Below are positions 1-9,300 of a stretch of DNA of 64,000 nucleotides, one piece after another. How positions within the stretch are numbered: the first letter of the stretch is position 1; each line of letters opens with the position of its first letter. The position numbers and the translations under genes were made by a program. The stretch spans positions 248,001 to 312,000 of the forward strand of contig NZ_AKIZ01000014.1 in assembly GCF_000282595.1 (NCBI RefSeq), in the 5' to 3' direction. A model generated the notes under the pieces. It ran no database searches, was not told the DNA's origin, and saw nothing but the letters and a program-made list of their open reading frames with translations. The stretch is from Phyllobacterium sp. YR531 (GTDB taxonomy: Bacteria > Pseudomonadota > Alphaproteobacteria > Rhizobiales > Rhizobiaceae).

Positions 1-1
1 G

Positions 2-415
2 TGCCAGACTATCGGACCAGCTGGAAATGGCACCGGCGCATCGGGCTCGGCCAGCGCAAACATCAATAATATACGCACTGGTAATGGTTTGTCCGGATTG
101 GTGAGCGATGCTGCTCTGGAACGGGCGGCAGGACAGCAGGCCGCGTACATGGCGAAAGCCGGGCGAATGGTTCACACTACGGGCTGGGGAAAAAGTTTTG
201 AAGCGCGAGTCAAGGATAACGAAATCCATGGTGCAGCCGCTGAGAATATTGCCATGGGGCGCATGGATATTGATCGGCTTTTTGCCATGTGGATGGCGTC
301 TCCACCGCATCGGCGTAATATGCTGGACGCTCGCTTCAAGCGCTATGGTTTGGCATATGCCGAAGCAAAAGGCGGTGGCGGGGAGCGGTACTGGGCTCTC
401 GTTCTTGCAAGTTGA
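2..415 (+). CDS. CAP/SCP-domain extracytoplasmic protein (5' end missing)
   Basis: The open frame runs off the left edge of the window and ends at the TGA at 413-415. An ATG-like start inside the window is unlikely to be the real one, because the frame stays open upstream from base 2. The visible part begins with a Cys followed by a Gly/Ala/Ser-rich linker, as in a mature lipoprotein, although the signal peptide itself is outside the window. The rest is a CAP (SCP/PR-1) fold: a His in MVHTTGWGKSF, the AAENIA Glu motif, and the W-x-SPPHRRNML helix with its conserved His and Asn. CAP proteins are usually exported and cell-envelope associated; the substrate is unknown. It lies just upstream of an unrelated MATE exporter, with 91 bases between them. 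Confidence 0.75.
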   Translation, partial: CQTIGPAGNGTGASGSASANINNIRTGNGLSGLVSDAALERAAGQQAAYMAKAGRMVHTTGWGKSFEARVKDNEIHGAAAENIAMGRMDIDRLFAMWMASPPHRRNMLDARFKRYGLAYAEAKGGGGERYWALVLAS

Positions 416-506
416 TGAAGATCGCAGCGATTAGTCTGGAAAGCTGCGGATTGTGGTGGCATAGAAGAGGGTAGCAGCTACTTTTGGTTGCATTCCCGGT
501 GCGTGC

Positions 507-1862
507 ATGACGACTGATACAACGCCTATCACAGCCACAAAGACAGTTCGTCCATTTGAAGTAACGAACCGTCTGATGCTGGCGATTACCATTCCGGTCA
601 TGTTGGCGTCACTGACCACACCGCTGCTTGGCCTCGTGGACACTGCAGTAGTTGGCCAGCTTGGGGATCCGCATTTGCTTGGCGGACTTGCAATTGGCGC
701 GCTGGTTTTTGACTTCCTGTTTTCCACCATGAACTTCCTGCGCGCAGGTACAACCGGTTTGGTTGCGCAGGCGATGGGCAGGCACGACAATGTGGAGCAA
801 CAGGCTGTATTCTGGCGTGCTATCGGGATTGCCCTGATTGCAGGATTGATCTTCATAGCTGCAATGCCGCTCATACTTGGCGCTACAATCAGCTTCATGA
901 ACCCGGACAATGCAGTTGCGGAGGCCATGTCGACTTATGTGTCGATACGGCTGCTCTCTTCTCCCATGGCTTTGGGAAACTTCGTGGTGCTTGGATTGCT
1001 GTTGGGACAGGGAAAAGCCATGCAGGGGCTCTATCTGCAATTCCTGCTCAATGGCGTGAATGTGGCGATGACGATCTGGTTTGGATTGATCCTCGGCTGG
1101 GGCGTTGTCGGTATTGCATGGGGAACTGTGCTGGGTGAAAGCGTTGCCTTGCTGGTTGGCCTCGTTGTTATTTACAGGCAGTTTCGTGCAGTCCCCAATC
1201 CCTCACGTGCGCGCATTTTCGATATGCATGAGATACGCCGGATGTTTACGGTCAACCGCGATATCATGCTGCGCTCATTCTTCCTCTTGATTGCTTATGC
1301 CTATTTCACACGGGCAGGCACTGAAGCTGGTGCAATAACGCTGGCGACGAACGCCGTTCTCATGAATTTTCTGCTGATATCTGGCTATCTGATCGACGGC
1401 GTTACAACGGCTGCAGAACAGATTTCCGGTCGCGCGGTGGGTGCTCATTATCGCCCGGCGTTTGATCGCGGAATAAGATTGTCGTTCCTGTGGGGGATGG
1501 TGCTGGCATCAATCATGGCGCTGTTTTTCCTTATCTATGGGGATGCCATTGTTGCGATGCTAATAAAGTCGCCGGAAGTACAGGCAATGGCGGCGCTCTA
1601 CATGCCTTGGGCAGCGCTTGCGCCCGTCGTCGGCCTGCTGGCATTCCACATGGATGGGGTGTTCATAGGCGCAACGTGGTCGCGCGACATGCGCAATATG
1701 ATGATCCTGTCGCTGGTTGGTTACTTCATCGCCTATTTCGTATTGCCGAAATATTTTGGCAATCATGGATTGTGGCTGGCTCTGCACCTGTTTCTAGGGC
1801 TGCGCGGTATTTCGTTGTTGTGTATCCTTCCCAGTAGGGCCCGTCTGCAGTTCGCAAATTAG
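507..1862 (+). CDS. MATE family multidrug/toxin efflux transporter (DinF-like)
   Basis: This 451-residue protein has about twelve hydrophobic segments. It contains the MATE hallmark near the N-terminus, PLLGLVDTAVVGQLGD, where the Asp of LVDTA is conserved, and the FDFLFSTMNFLRAGTTGL segment typical of the DinF/NorM-like branch. The family exports cationic drugs or metabolites in exchange for Na+ or H+ across the inner membrane. Length is normal for the family. The gene ends tail to tail with pyrD: the two stop codons share bases 1859-1862, so no terminator can separate them. The real substrate cannot be told from sequence. Confidence 0.9.
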   Translation: MTTDTTPITATKTVRPFEVTNRLMLAITIPVMLASLTTPLLGLVDTAVVGQLGDPHLLGGLAIGALVFDFLFSTMNFLRAGTTGLVAQAMGRHDNVEQQAVFWRAIGIALIAGLIFIAAMPLILGATISFMNPDNAVAEAMSTYVSIRLLSSPMALGNFVVLGLLLGQGKAMQGLYLQFLLNGVNVAMTIWFGLILGWGVVGIAWGTVLGESVALLVGLVVIYRQFRAVPNPSRARIFDMHEIRRMFTVNRDIMLRSFFLLIAYAYFTRAGTEAGAITLATNAVLMNFLLISGYLIDGVTTAAEQISGRAVGAHYRPAFDRGIRLSFLWGMVLASIMALFFLIYGDAIVAMLIKSPEVQAMAALYMPWAALAPVVGLLAFHMDGVFIGATWSRDMRNMMILSLVGYFIAYFVLPKYFGNHGLWLALHLFLGLRGISLLCILPSRARLQFAN

Positions 1863-2956
1863 TCCGGTGTGTTTCGCGATGCCCAGTCACTGACATCCCG
1901 GTCGCGCAGTTCGGCGATATGCTTGATACCATCACGCCGAAGCGCTGCCGATAAATCTTTGACGATCTGGCCTGGAAGCCCCGGTCCGCGGTAAATCATA
2001 CTGGTATAAAGCTGGACAAGGTCTGCACCTGCCCGGATCTTGGCGATCGCCGTTGCGGCACTATCAACACCGCCCACGCCTATAATCGGAAGATTCACGC
2101 CAACGCGTTGACGCATCTTGGCAAGCACAATTGTCGAACGCTCAAAAACAGGCCGCCCCGAAAGCCCACCTGCTTCTGCAGTATGATTAATGCTCTTCAA
2201 GCCCGAACGTGCCAATGTCGTGTTCGAAATGATAAGGCCATCAAGTGGATGCAGGGCAATTTCGGCGGCGATGTCATCAAGACTGCTGTCCGGCAAATCT
2301 GGCGCGATCTTCAGGAAAACGGGCCGTCTGGTTCCAGCAGTCTCAGCTAGTCCGTCACGGGTTTCCAAAACCTGACCAAGCAGTTCTTTCAAGCTTTCCC
2401 GCGCTTGCAGGTCCCGCAAGCCAGGCGTGTTGGGCGAAGAAATGTTGACGGTGAAGTAGCTGGCAAGTTCATAAAACTTGCGTATCCCTGCAACGTAGTC
2501 TGCAACGCGATCCGTAGAATCTTTGTTCGCGCCGATATTGACTCCGACGATGCCGCCGCGTGCCCGCCGTTCACTCAGGCGCTGAAAAGCAGCGTCATGT
2601 CCGCCATTGTTGAAGCCAAGCCGATTGATGACTGCATCATCTTCCACCAGCCGGAAAATGCGAGGCTTCGGATTTCCCGCTTGGGCCACTGGCGTCAATG
2701 TGCCAACCTCAGCAAACCCGAAACCAAGCTTCAGCAAGGCATCGGGAATCTCGGCATTCTTGTCGTAACCCGCAGCCATGCCGAGTGGATTGGGAAACTC
2801 AATGCCAGCTACATTGATACGCAAAGCCGGATCGTTGGTCGCGGTGCACGCTGGAAGCAATCCCGTTTTGAGCGCTTTGATTGAAAGCCCATGAGCACTC
2901 TCTGGATCGAAGCTGAACAGGAGTTTGCGGCCAATTGCCTGGAATAGATCGCTCAT
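1859..2956 (-). CDS. pyrD: Dihydroorotate dehydrogenase (quinone), class 2
   Basis: This enzyme oxidises dihydroorotate to orotate and passes electrons to membrane quinone, the fourth step of pyrimidine synthesis. The 365-residue frame starts with an amphipathic stretch (MSDLFQAIGRKLLFSFDPE) typical of class 2 enzymes, which sit on the inner membrane. It carries the FMN-binding PNPLGMAAGYDKNAE motif, the NIGANKDS segment, and the active-site loop SPNTPGLRDLQ with the class 2 catalytic Ser. A longer frame upstream exists, but the start at 2956 overlaps the end of the DUF952 gene as ATGA, the usual arrangement of translational coupling. The pair is co-transcribed. Confidence 0.95.
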   Translation of the reverse strand: MSDLFQAIGRKLLFSFDPESAHGLSIKALKTGLLPACTATNDPALRINVAGIEFPNPLGMAAGYDKNAEIPDALLKLGFGFAEVGTLTPVAQAGNPKPRIFRLVEDDAVINRLGFNNGGHDAAFQRLSERRARGGIVGVNIGANKDSTDRVADYVAGIRKFYELASYFTVNISSPNTPGLRDLQARESLKELLGQVLETRDGLAETAGTRRPVFLKIAPDLPDSSLDDIAAEIALHPLDGLIISNTTLARSGLKSINHTAEAGGLSGRPVFERSTIVLAKMRQRVGVNLPIIGVGGVDSAATAIAKIRAGADLVQLYTSMIYRGPGLPGQIVKDLSAALRRDGIKHIAELRDRDVSDWASRNTPD

Positions 2957-3300
2957 CCGTTGAGTTCCGGAAATACATGTTTGCCATCGCCATCGAGTGG
3001 CAGGGGCTTGACCCATTCAACCGCATCAAGCGGCAATGCTGCATATAGATGCGGAAAGAGGGCGCCACCACGAGACACTTCGAACTTGAGAGCCTGACCG
3101 AGTTTGTCGGATCGAACGGCAATCAACAGCAGGTCGGCCTGCCCGGCAAAATGCTTGTCGGCCGTTTCGCGGGCCTGCTCTGCCGTGGAGAAATGAATAT
3201 ATCCATCGGCATGGTCGATAGGTGCGCCATCAAACAAACCGTTACTTTCGGCTGTTTGCCAGAGGGCACGTGGTGCAATTTTATAGATCAATTGGGTCAT
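2953..3300 (-). CDS. DUF952 domain protein
   Basis: This is a compact 115-residue cytoplasmic protein of the DUF952 family, recognised from the opening MTQLIYKIAPRALWQ, the DGYIHFSTAEQ motif and the LFPHLYAALPLDAVEWV segment. The family resembles a small ADP-ribosyltransferase-like or pyrimidine-associated fold, but no reaction is established. It is the first gene of a two-gene unit with pyrD, overlapping it by four bases (ATGA at 2953-2956). This link recurs in many alphaproteobacteria by general knowledge of the group. Function should be considered unknown. Confidence 0.85.
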   Translation of the reverse strand: MTQLIYKIAPRALWQTAESNGLFDGAPIDHADGYIHFSTAEQARETADKHFAGQADLLLIAVRSDKLGQALKFEVSRGGALFPHLYAALPLDAVEWVKPLPLDGDGKHVFPELNG

Positions 3301-3434
3301 GGCAGATTTACTAGACGCAAATCCGCCATGCGCAAAGCATAGACTGTGGTCGATAACAGAAATATCGGCCCGGTTCGGATTTTTGGCGTATTGTTAGCTG
3401 ATCCTGGCCGAACGCCAATTGCTGGAGATTTCTA

Positions 3435-3863
3435 ATGACCAACACACTTGCATCGGTTGTCGTTCTTGTTGCGATGTCATTTATGGCAGGCCCCGCACTG
3501 GCAGAGGAGACGACCAACTACTCACTTGAAAAAACCGTGGATGGCTATGTCCGGATGAACAACAAGACAGGCGAAATGTCCATCTGTCATGAAAAGCTTG
3601 GGCAGTTGGCATGCAAAGTTGCAGCCGAGGAACGCACTCTTTATGAGGAAGATATAGCCGACCTCAAGGCGCGGGTTGCCAAACTCGAAGACACAGTGGC
3701 TGGTATAGGCAAGCTTCCCCCGGTGGTGCGCGATAATCTTCCTTCAGACGAGGACTTCGAAAAAGGCCTAAACTATATGGAAAAATTCATGCGGCGGTTC
3801 ATGGGATTGGCCAAAGAACTTGATGGTGAAGACAAGACTCCCGCAGCCCCGCAGAAAACCTGA
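3435..3863 (+). CDS. Secreted small coiled-coil protein, unknown function
   Basis: This 142-residue protein begins with a clear Sec signal peptide (hydrophobic core VVVLVAMSFMA, likely cleavage after GPALA before EE). The mature part has two Cys residues around MSICHEKLGQLACK, which could form a disulfide. A short heptad-like stretch follows (EDIADLKARVAKLEDTV) that predicts a coiled coil, then a charged C-terminus ending in Pro/Ala/Lys. No catalytic motif is visible and no family name is recognised. It is probably periplasmic. It stands alone, between the divergent DUF952-pyrD unit and a VOC protein. Confidence 0.7.
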   Translation: MTNTLASVVVLVAMSFMAGPALAEETTNYSLEKTVDGYVRMNNKTGEMSICHEKLGQLACKVAAEERTLYEEDIADLKARVAKLEDTVAGIGKLPPVVRDNLPSDEDFEKGLNYMEKFMRRFMGLAKELDGEDKTPAAPQKT

Positions 3864-3985
3864 AGTTCGTGTTCTCTGACAGGAACTTGGCAGTAGGAAC
3901 TGTGCAGTAAAGCGCAATTGTTCTTGATTTGTTCCGTATTTTGAGGCACATTTATCGCTCAGGATTCTTCTCTGGGAGCGATGAA

Positions 3986-4429
3986 ATGTTTGCCGTACCA
4001 ACATTGATTGGAGAGGTTTCGATCAGGCTTTTTGTGCGTCATGGCGACCAGCAGGATGCCCTCGATTTTTATGAGAATGTATTTGGTGCAAAGTTGGCCG
4101 GGCGGCCATATTTGCACGACGGAGTGATGATAGCTGCTGAAATCCGTATGGGTGAATCTGTGATCATGATCGTGGGAGCAAATCCGAAACGCGATGCGGA
4201 TGCATCATTGGGCGGTCCGCGATCTGCCCATGCCATTGGTGCGACGCCTGTTATGCTCGACATCCATGTGGATGATGCGGACCGGGTAATGCATCACGCC
4301 GTCTCGGAAGGCGGAGAAGCCCGTAATGAGGTGGAAACGCTGGAAAGCGGTGATCGAGCAGGTGTGCTTGTCGACCCGTTCGGCCATATATGGGTTATTA
4401 AATCCCGGCGTAAGCACCTCGCCGCCTGA
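3986..4429 (+). CDS. VOC superfamily protein (glyoxalase/PhnB-like fold)
   Basis: The 147-residue product has the paired beta-alpha-beta-beta-beta modules of the vicinal oxygen chelate superfamily. Visible marks are DQQDALDFYENVFGAK near the N-terminus, the AAEIRMGESVIMIV strand, and the closing VDPFGHIWVIKS. This PhnB-like pattern is found in many proteins of unassigned activity, often linked to dioxygenase, epimerase or resistance functions. The start at 3986 is chosen because a GGGAGCG ribosome site lies six bases upstream; an earlier in-frame start would add 19 unconserved residues. The metal ligands cannot be assigned with certainty. Confidence 0.8.
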   Translation: MFAVPTLIGEVSIRLFVRHGDQQDALDFYENVFGAKLAGRPYLHDGVMIAAEIRMGESVIMIVGANPKRDADASLGGPRSAHAIGATPVMLDIHVDDADRVMHHAVSEGGEARNEVETLESGDRAGVLVDPFGHIWVIKSRRKHLAA

Positions 4430-4530
4430 GCAGTCAAGGGAGGGTAATCTATCCTAACCATATTGCGCCGAAGAGAAGTTGTAACTTTGAAAAGAGGTTT
4501 TAGCCGGCAGTCAGCGCCGGCCAAAATACT

Positions 4531-5481
4531 TCAGGCTGCGAAACGTTTGGTGGCAGAAACGAGCTCGTGCACGATTCCCGGTTCACTGACAGCGTGTCCG
4601 GCATCCTCGACAATGCGAAGATCGGCCTCGGGCCAGACTTTCTTCAAGTGCCATGCGTTCAGTACAGGTGTGCACATGTCATAACGCCCGTGGACAATGA
4701 TACCTGGAATATCTCGGATCAGATGTGCATTGCGCAGCAGGTGGTCATCCGTGTCGAAAAAGCCCTTGTTCTGGAAATAGTGGCACTCGATGCGCGCGAA
4801 GGCGATAGCAAAATGATCAGCACCGAATGCATCCGCTCTGGCAGGGTCGGGCAACAGGGAAAGCGCAGAGCCCTCCCATCGTGCCCAAAGCTTGGCTGCA
4901 GCCAGACGTACAGCTTCGTCAGGGTCGGTAAGACGTTTGTAATAGGCGGCTATCATATCGCCGCGCTCGTCCTCAGGAATATGCTCCTGATATGCCTCAA
5001 AGCGGTCCGGATAAATAATGCTCGCCCCGTTTGAGTAGAACCAGTCAATTTCGAAACGGCGAATAAGAAATATACCGCGCAGGATAAGCTCGGTTACTTT
5101 GTCAGGATGAGATTGGGCATAGGCCAGAGAAAGTGTTGATCCCCATGAGCCCCCAAAAACCTGCCACTTTTCTACACCGAGATGGGTGCGAATACGCTCC
5201 ATATCGGCGACCAGATCCCAGGTCGTGTTTTCATTCAACTCGGCATATGGCGTTGATTTTCCGCAACCGCGTTGATCGAACAGAATGATACGGTAAAGCT
5301 CGGGATCATGCAGGCGGCGCATGGTCGGGTTTATACCACCACCCGGCCCGCCGTGAACCATGATGACAGGCTTGCCGTCAGGATTGCCGCACTCCTCCAC
5401 GTGAATTGTGTGAAGCTCCGACACTTCCAACATTTGTTCAGAATAAGGTTGCGTCTCGGGATAGAGAGTATGTGTAATCAT
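4531..5481 (-). CDS. pip: Proline iminopeptidase
   Basis: This cytoplasmic alpha/beta hydrolase removes N-terminal proline from peptides. The 316-residue sequence shows the oxyanion motif MVHGGPGGG, DQRGCGKSTP, the nucleophile elbow VFGGSWGSTLSLAYA, the catalytic Asp in VHGRYDMCTP, and the catalytic His in VEDAGHAVSEPG. These are all features of the prolyl aminopeptidase (S33) family, and the length is normal. It is transcribed alone. A GC-rich inverted repeat (two GCCGGC arms around 4503-4522) follows the gene and could help end transcription, although the T-run after it is poor. Confidence 0.93.
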   Translation of the reverse strand: MITHTLYPETQPYSEQMLEVSELHTIHVEECGNPDGKPVIMVHGGPGGGINPTMRRLHDPELYRIILFDQRGCGKSTPYAELNENTTWDLVADMERIRTHLGVEKWQVFGGSWGSTLSLAYAQSHPDKVTELILRGIFLIRRFEIDWFYSNGASIIYPDRFEAYQEHIPEDERGDMIAAYYKRLTDPDEAVRLAAAKLWARWEGSALSLLPDPARADAFGADHFAIAFARIECHYFQNKGFFDTDDHLLRNAHLIRDIPGIIVHGRYDMCTPVLNAWHLKKVWPEADLRIVEDAGHAVSEPGIVHELVSATKRFAA

Positions 5482-5702
5482 CGAATTCGACTTTCAAACT
5501 ATTCCCACAATGGATAATCGCTTGTGATTAAGATTTTAACAAGGCTTTTCCGCATTTCGCATGTAGCCAATAAAGCTGTGGTGAGTAAAACTTTTTCACG
5601 TGTTAAAATCTGGTTGATATATCAGAAAAATTGGCGTTAGTCGTTAGCATTAGACATTTAGGATTAGAGCTGCTTCATTTTATTATCAAGGGTTGTTAGG
5701 CC

Positions 5703-6374
5703 ATGAAGTATACACTTGTGATTGTAGATGATCACCCCTTGTTCAGAGGTGCATTGAAACTTGCGCTTTCATCTTCCACAGATAACGTCGAGATCATTGA
5801 AATTGGCGATCTCGATGGAGCCAAAGAGCTTATTACATCATCTCTCGATATCGATTTGATTTTGCTGGATCTGTCCTTGAATGGAATTGGCGGAATGACG
5901 GGACTGATTTCTCTGAGGTCTCTCCAACCCCTCGTTCCAATCGCAATCGTTTCGGCGACGGACGATCCGGTAACAATTCGGGCAGCGCTCGGGTTGGGTG
6001 CCTCAGGATTCATATCCAAAGCGTCGACCCCGGAAGTTATCAGCACGGCAGTGCAAACGATCCTTGATGGTGGGATCTGGTCACCATTGATCGATGAGGA
6101 GCAAGGTCAGTTGGATGCGGATCTCGCCGATCTGATCAAATGCATTCGCAAGCTGACGCCCCAACAGGCACGCGTGCTTGATTTGATGGCTGATGGAATG
6201 CTTAACAAGCAGATAGCACACGATCTCAACGTTTCGGAAGCGACGATCAAAGCGCACGTATCAGCGGTACTTTACAAGCTTGGCGTAGAGAGCCGCACGC
6301 AAGCTGTGATAAGAATTGCTCGTTTCAAGGAAGAAGCAGCGCCTGTAGAAATTTCGCATGCCGGGCTGCAGTAG
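5703..6374 (+). CDS. LuxR/NarL-type response regulator (CrbR/ErdR-like)
   Basis: A receiver domain (about residues 1-120) carries the acidic pair in VIVDDHPLF, the phospho-acceptor Asp in LILLDLSLNG, and a Lys in ASGFISKAS. It is followed by a LuxR-type helix-turn-helix (about 150-210) with LTPQQARVLDLMADGMLNKQIA and VSEATIKAHVSAVLYKLGV. It should bind DNA as a phosphorylated dimer. The stop codon touches, without overlap, the stop of the symporter-domain hybrid kinase on the other strand, so the two almost certainly form a pair. The architecture and pairing match CrbR (ErdR), the regulator of acetate use genes in gammaproteobacteria; that functional link is inference. A 220-base upstream region has AT-rich promoter-like sequence but no obvious terminator. 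Confidence 0.88.
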   Translation: MKYTLVIVDDHPLFRGALKLALSSSTDNVEIIEIGDLDGAKELITSSLDIDLILLDLSLNGIGGMTGLISLRSLQPLVPIAIVSATDDPVTIRAALGLGASGFISKASTPEVISTAVQTILDGGIWSPLIDEEQGQLDADLADLIKCIRKLTPQQARVLDLMADGMLNKQIAHDLNVSEATIKAHVSAVLYKLGVESRTQAVIRIARFKEEAAPVEISHAGLQ

Positions 6375-9300
6375 TCATTGCGCCGCAATATCCTGACGGA
6401 AATGCGAAAGTAGAGCTCGCAAGATTGCTGGCCGTACCGGCTTATTGATGAGGGATATTCCGAGCGTATTTGCCTGCTGCTGCACGTCATTGGACCTCTC
6501 TGCGGTGATCAACGCCGCATGGACATCTCTGTCATAGTGGCTTCGGAACAATTGTATCAAGTCGAGGCCATTCTCTTCCGCAAGGTTATAGTCGGCAAGA
6601 ATTGCATCTGGAGCAGATTGTCCCTGCAGACAAAATTCGCGCACGTCGTTGCCATTTTGAAAGGGAAACACTGTACAGCCCCAGGCACTCAGGAGTTGTT
6701 CCAAACCCGCCAGGGACTCCGTATTGTCATCGACGCAAAGTATGCGCATGCCACTTAAAGAACCTGCCGGTTGCATTACCGGGATGGTTGGACTGGAAGA
6801 CAGTGCCAAGGCGTTGGAAAGCGGAATTGTTACTGAAAACACTGAACCCTTGCCAACGACAGAGCTCACCACGATATCCAAATCAAGAATTTTGCCAATT
6901 CGTTCTACAATGGACAAACCCAGTCCAAGACCATCCGATTCTTTCATACCTTCGGCCAGGCGGGCGAATTCGCGGAAAATATAGTCGAGTTTTGATGGAG
7001 CAATACCGATGCCTGTGTCGCAAACCTTTAACTGTACAAATTCGCCTTGCTTTCTCACGCCGACCAGTATCCGTCCACTACGGCTATACTTGATTGCATT
7101 GGAGACAAGGTTTTGGATCAGGCGCCTTAACAGATTGCGGTCTGTGGTAACGATTGCAGAAGTTGCAACAATACGCAGTTCCAACCCTTTTTCATGAGCA
7201 ACAGGGGAGAAATCTCTCCCTATCTGTTGGAGCAACGCATCAAGACGAAATACGGAGATAACAGGTTTGAGTGCACCGGTATCGAGCTGGGAGATATCGA
7301 GAAGCGCGCTGATTATGGACTCGACGGCCTCCAGTGAGGAGTCGATATTTTGTACAAGGTCACTCTCACGCATATCACCCAAGCGCTCGATCAATGCCGA
7401 TGAGTATAGGCGTGCAGCATTCAATGGCTGGAGAATATCGTGACCGGCATCGGCCAGAAAACGGGTCTTTTCAATGTTGGCTTCTTCTGCTCGCTTTTGG
7501 GCCTTGGCCAGTTGCTGGTTTGCCAATGTCAGCTCCGCTGTGCGATCACGAACACGCTGCTCCAGCGATTCATTGGTCTGCCGCAACAACTCATCTGTGT
7601 TAACGATTTCGCTTATATCGGTAAAGGTTGTAACCAATCCGCCATCGGGCATGGGGTTGGAACGGATTTCCATAGTTCTTCCGCTTTTTTTTAGCTTTAG
7701 CCGCAATGGCTCCGAGGCGTTGATGAAGGCTTCCCTGGTTACCGGTTGTTTCAGGGTAAAGATGTCTCCGTGGCGGAATAGAGCGATGAGAATCCGGTCA
7801 AGCGAGGTACCCATGCGCTGCTGCTCTCGCGGCAGTTCCAGAATGATCTGGAATTGCAAATTCCAACAGCTGAGGCGGTATTGGCTGTCGAATACACCAA
7901 TCCCTTGATCCATTTGATCCAACGCTGTTTGCAGCAGTTGCCGGTTCTGTGAAAAAGCATCTGTGGCGTGATCAAGCAGAGTTTGGGCTTGCCGCTGTGC
8001 CATGCTGGCAGGCCCCATCGCGAGAGACAAGATCAATCGCGCGGAAGGTGGCCCGACGATGCCGGACAGGAATTGTTCAGAAAAATGTATGGTGTTGAAA
8101 TCTGCAGGATCATCGTCACCCAACATAATGTTGGACTGTCTATGAAAGTTGCTGAATGCAAGTTCTGTCTGTGTGCTGCCAATATATTTTGCCAGCGTGG
8201 CTTTGAGTTGCCTGACCGATATATTGGACTCCAGGCTTTTAAGCACATTTTTGGAAAGCACCTTATCTGCGATAAATATTGATGCCTGAATTCGCTCGCT
8301 GGGGGTAGCAGTGCGCGAGAATGAGCCTGCTATGAAAAGGGCGATGTTAACGGACAGGGTCCAAAAAAGACCATTCACGAAGTGGGATGCATCAAATCCA
8401 AACAGAGCCTGTGGTCGTAAAGCAATGATTCCCCACGGTCCGTCCGTAATGAAGCTGGAATCTATTGGCACCAGGCTTGGCAGTATCATCGTGTAAAACC
8501 AGACAGCCATACCACCCAGTGTACCAAGATATACGCCGCGGGCATTGGCCCGACTCCACAGCATTCCACCCAAAAAGGCTGGTACTAGCTGTACCATGGC
8601 GGTGGCGGAGATGAGGATGAGCGACGCAAAATTGGTGCTTGCAGAGATGATAAACTGATAGCCAAAGGCTGTAAGAAGAATTGCACAGACGGCAGCACGG
8701 CGAAGCATGAATATGGTTTTCGAGAAGTCTTTGGAAATGCCTGTGCCTGCCGATGTGCGCTTAAGAAAAAGCGGCAAAAGCAGGTCATTTGAAATCATCA
8801 CCGACAATAATATGGATGGAAAGAGCATCATTGTTGTTGCTGCAGCCAGTCCACCGGCAAGCGCGATTATTGTCAGCCAGGGTTGCCCCCCAGCAATGGG
8901 CAGGGCAAGGAAGTAGAAGTCGACGGAAGTATCCTCTGGCAGAACGACAGAGCCGACAATAGCTATCAGAAATATGAAAATTCCCAGAAATAGCATTGTA
9001 ACCGGTACAAACCAGCGTGCTGTGCGCAACTCGCCGTCATTTTTGTTATGAACAACTATGAGATGAAATTGATTGGGTAGCAGAAATGCAGACGAAGCTC
9101 CGAATACAACAAGGCTGATAAAGTTTCCTACGGAGAAGCTCTGCTGAATCGCAGGTATTTGGTTTCGACTAGCCCAAACTATACTGAAAACATCAGTGGG
9201 CGAACCGAACAGCCAAGCAGCAGTTGCCGTCCCTATGCATAGTATTGCGACATACTTCAGAACCGTGTCCAAGGCCAGGCTATGAACAAATCCATTATAG

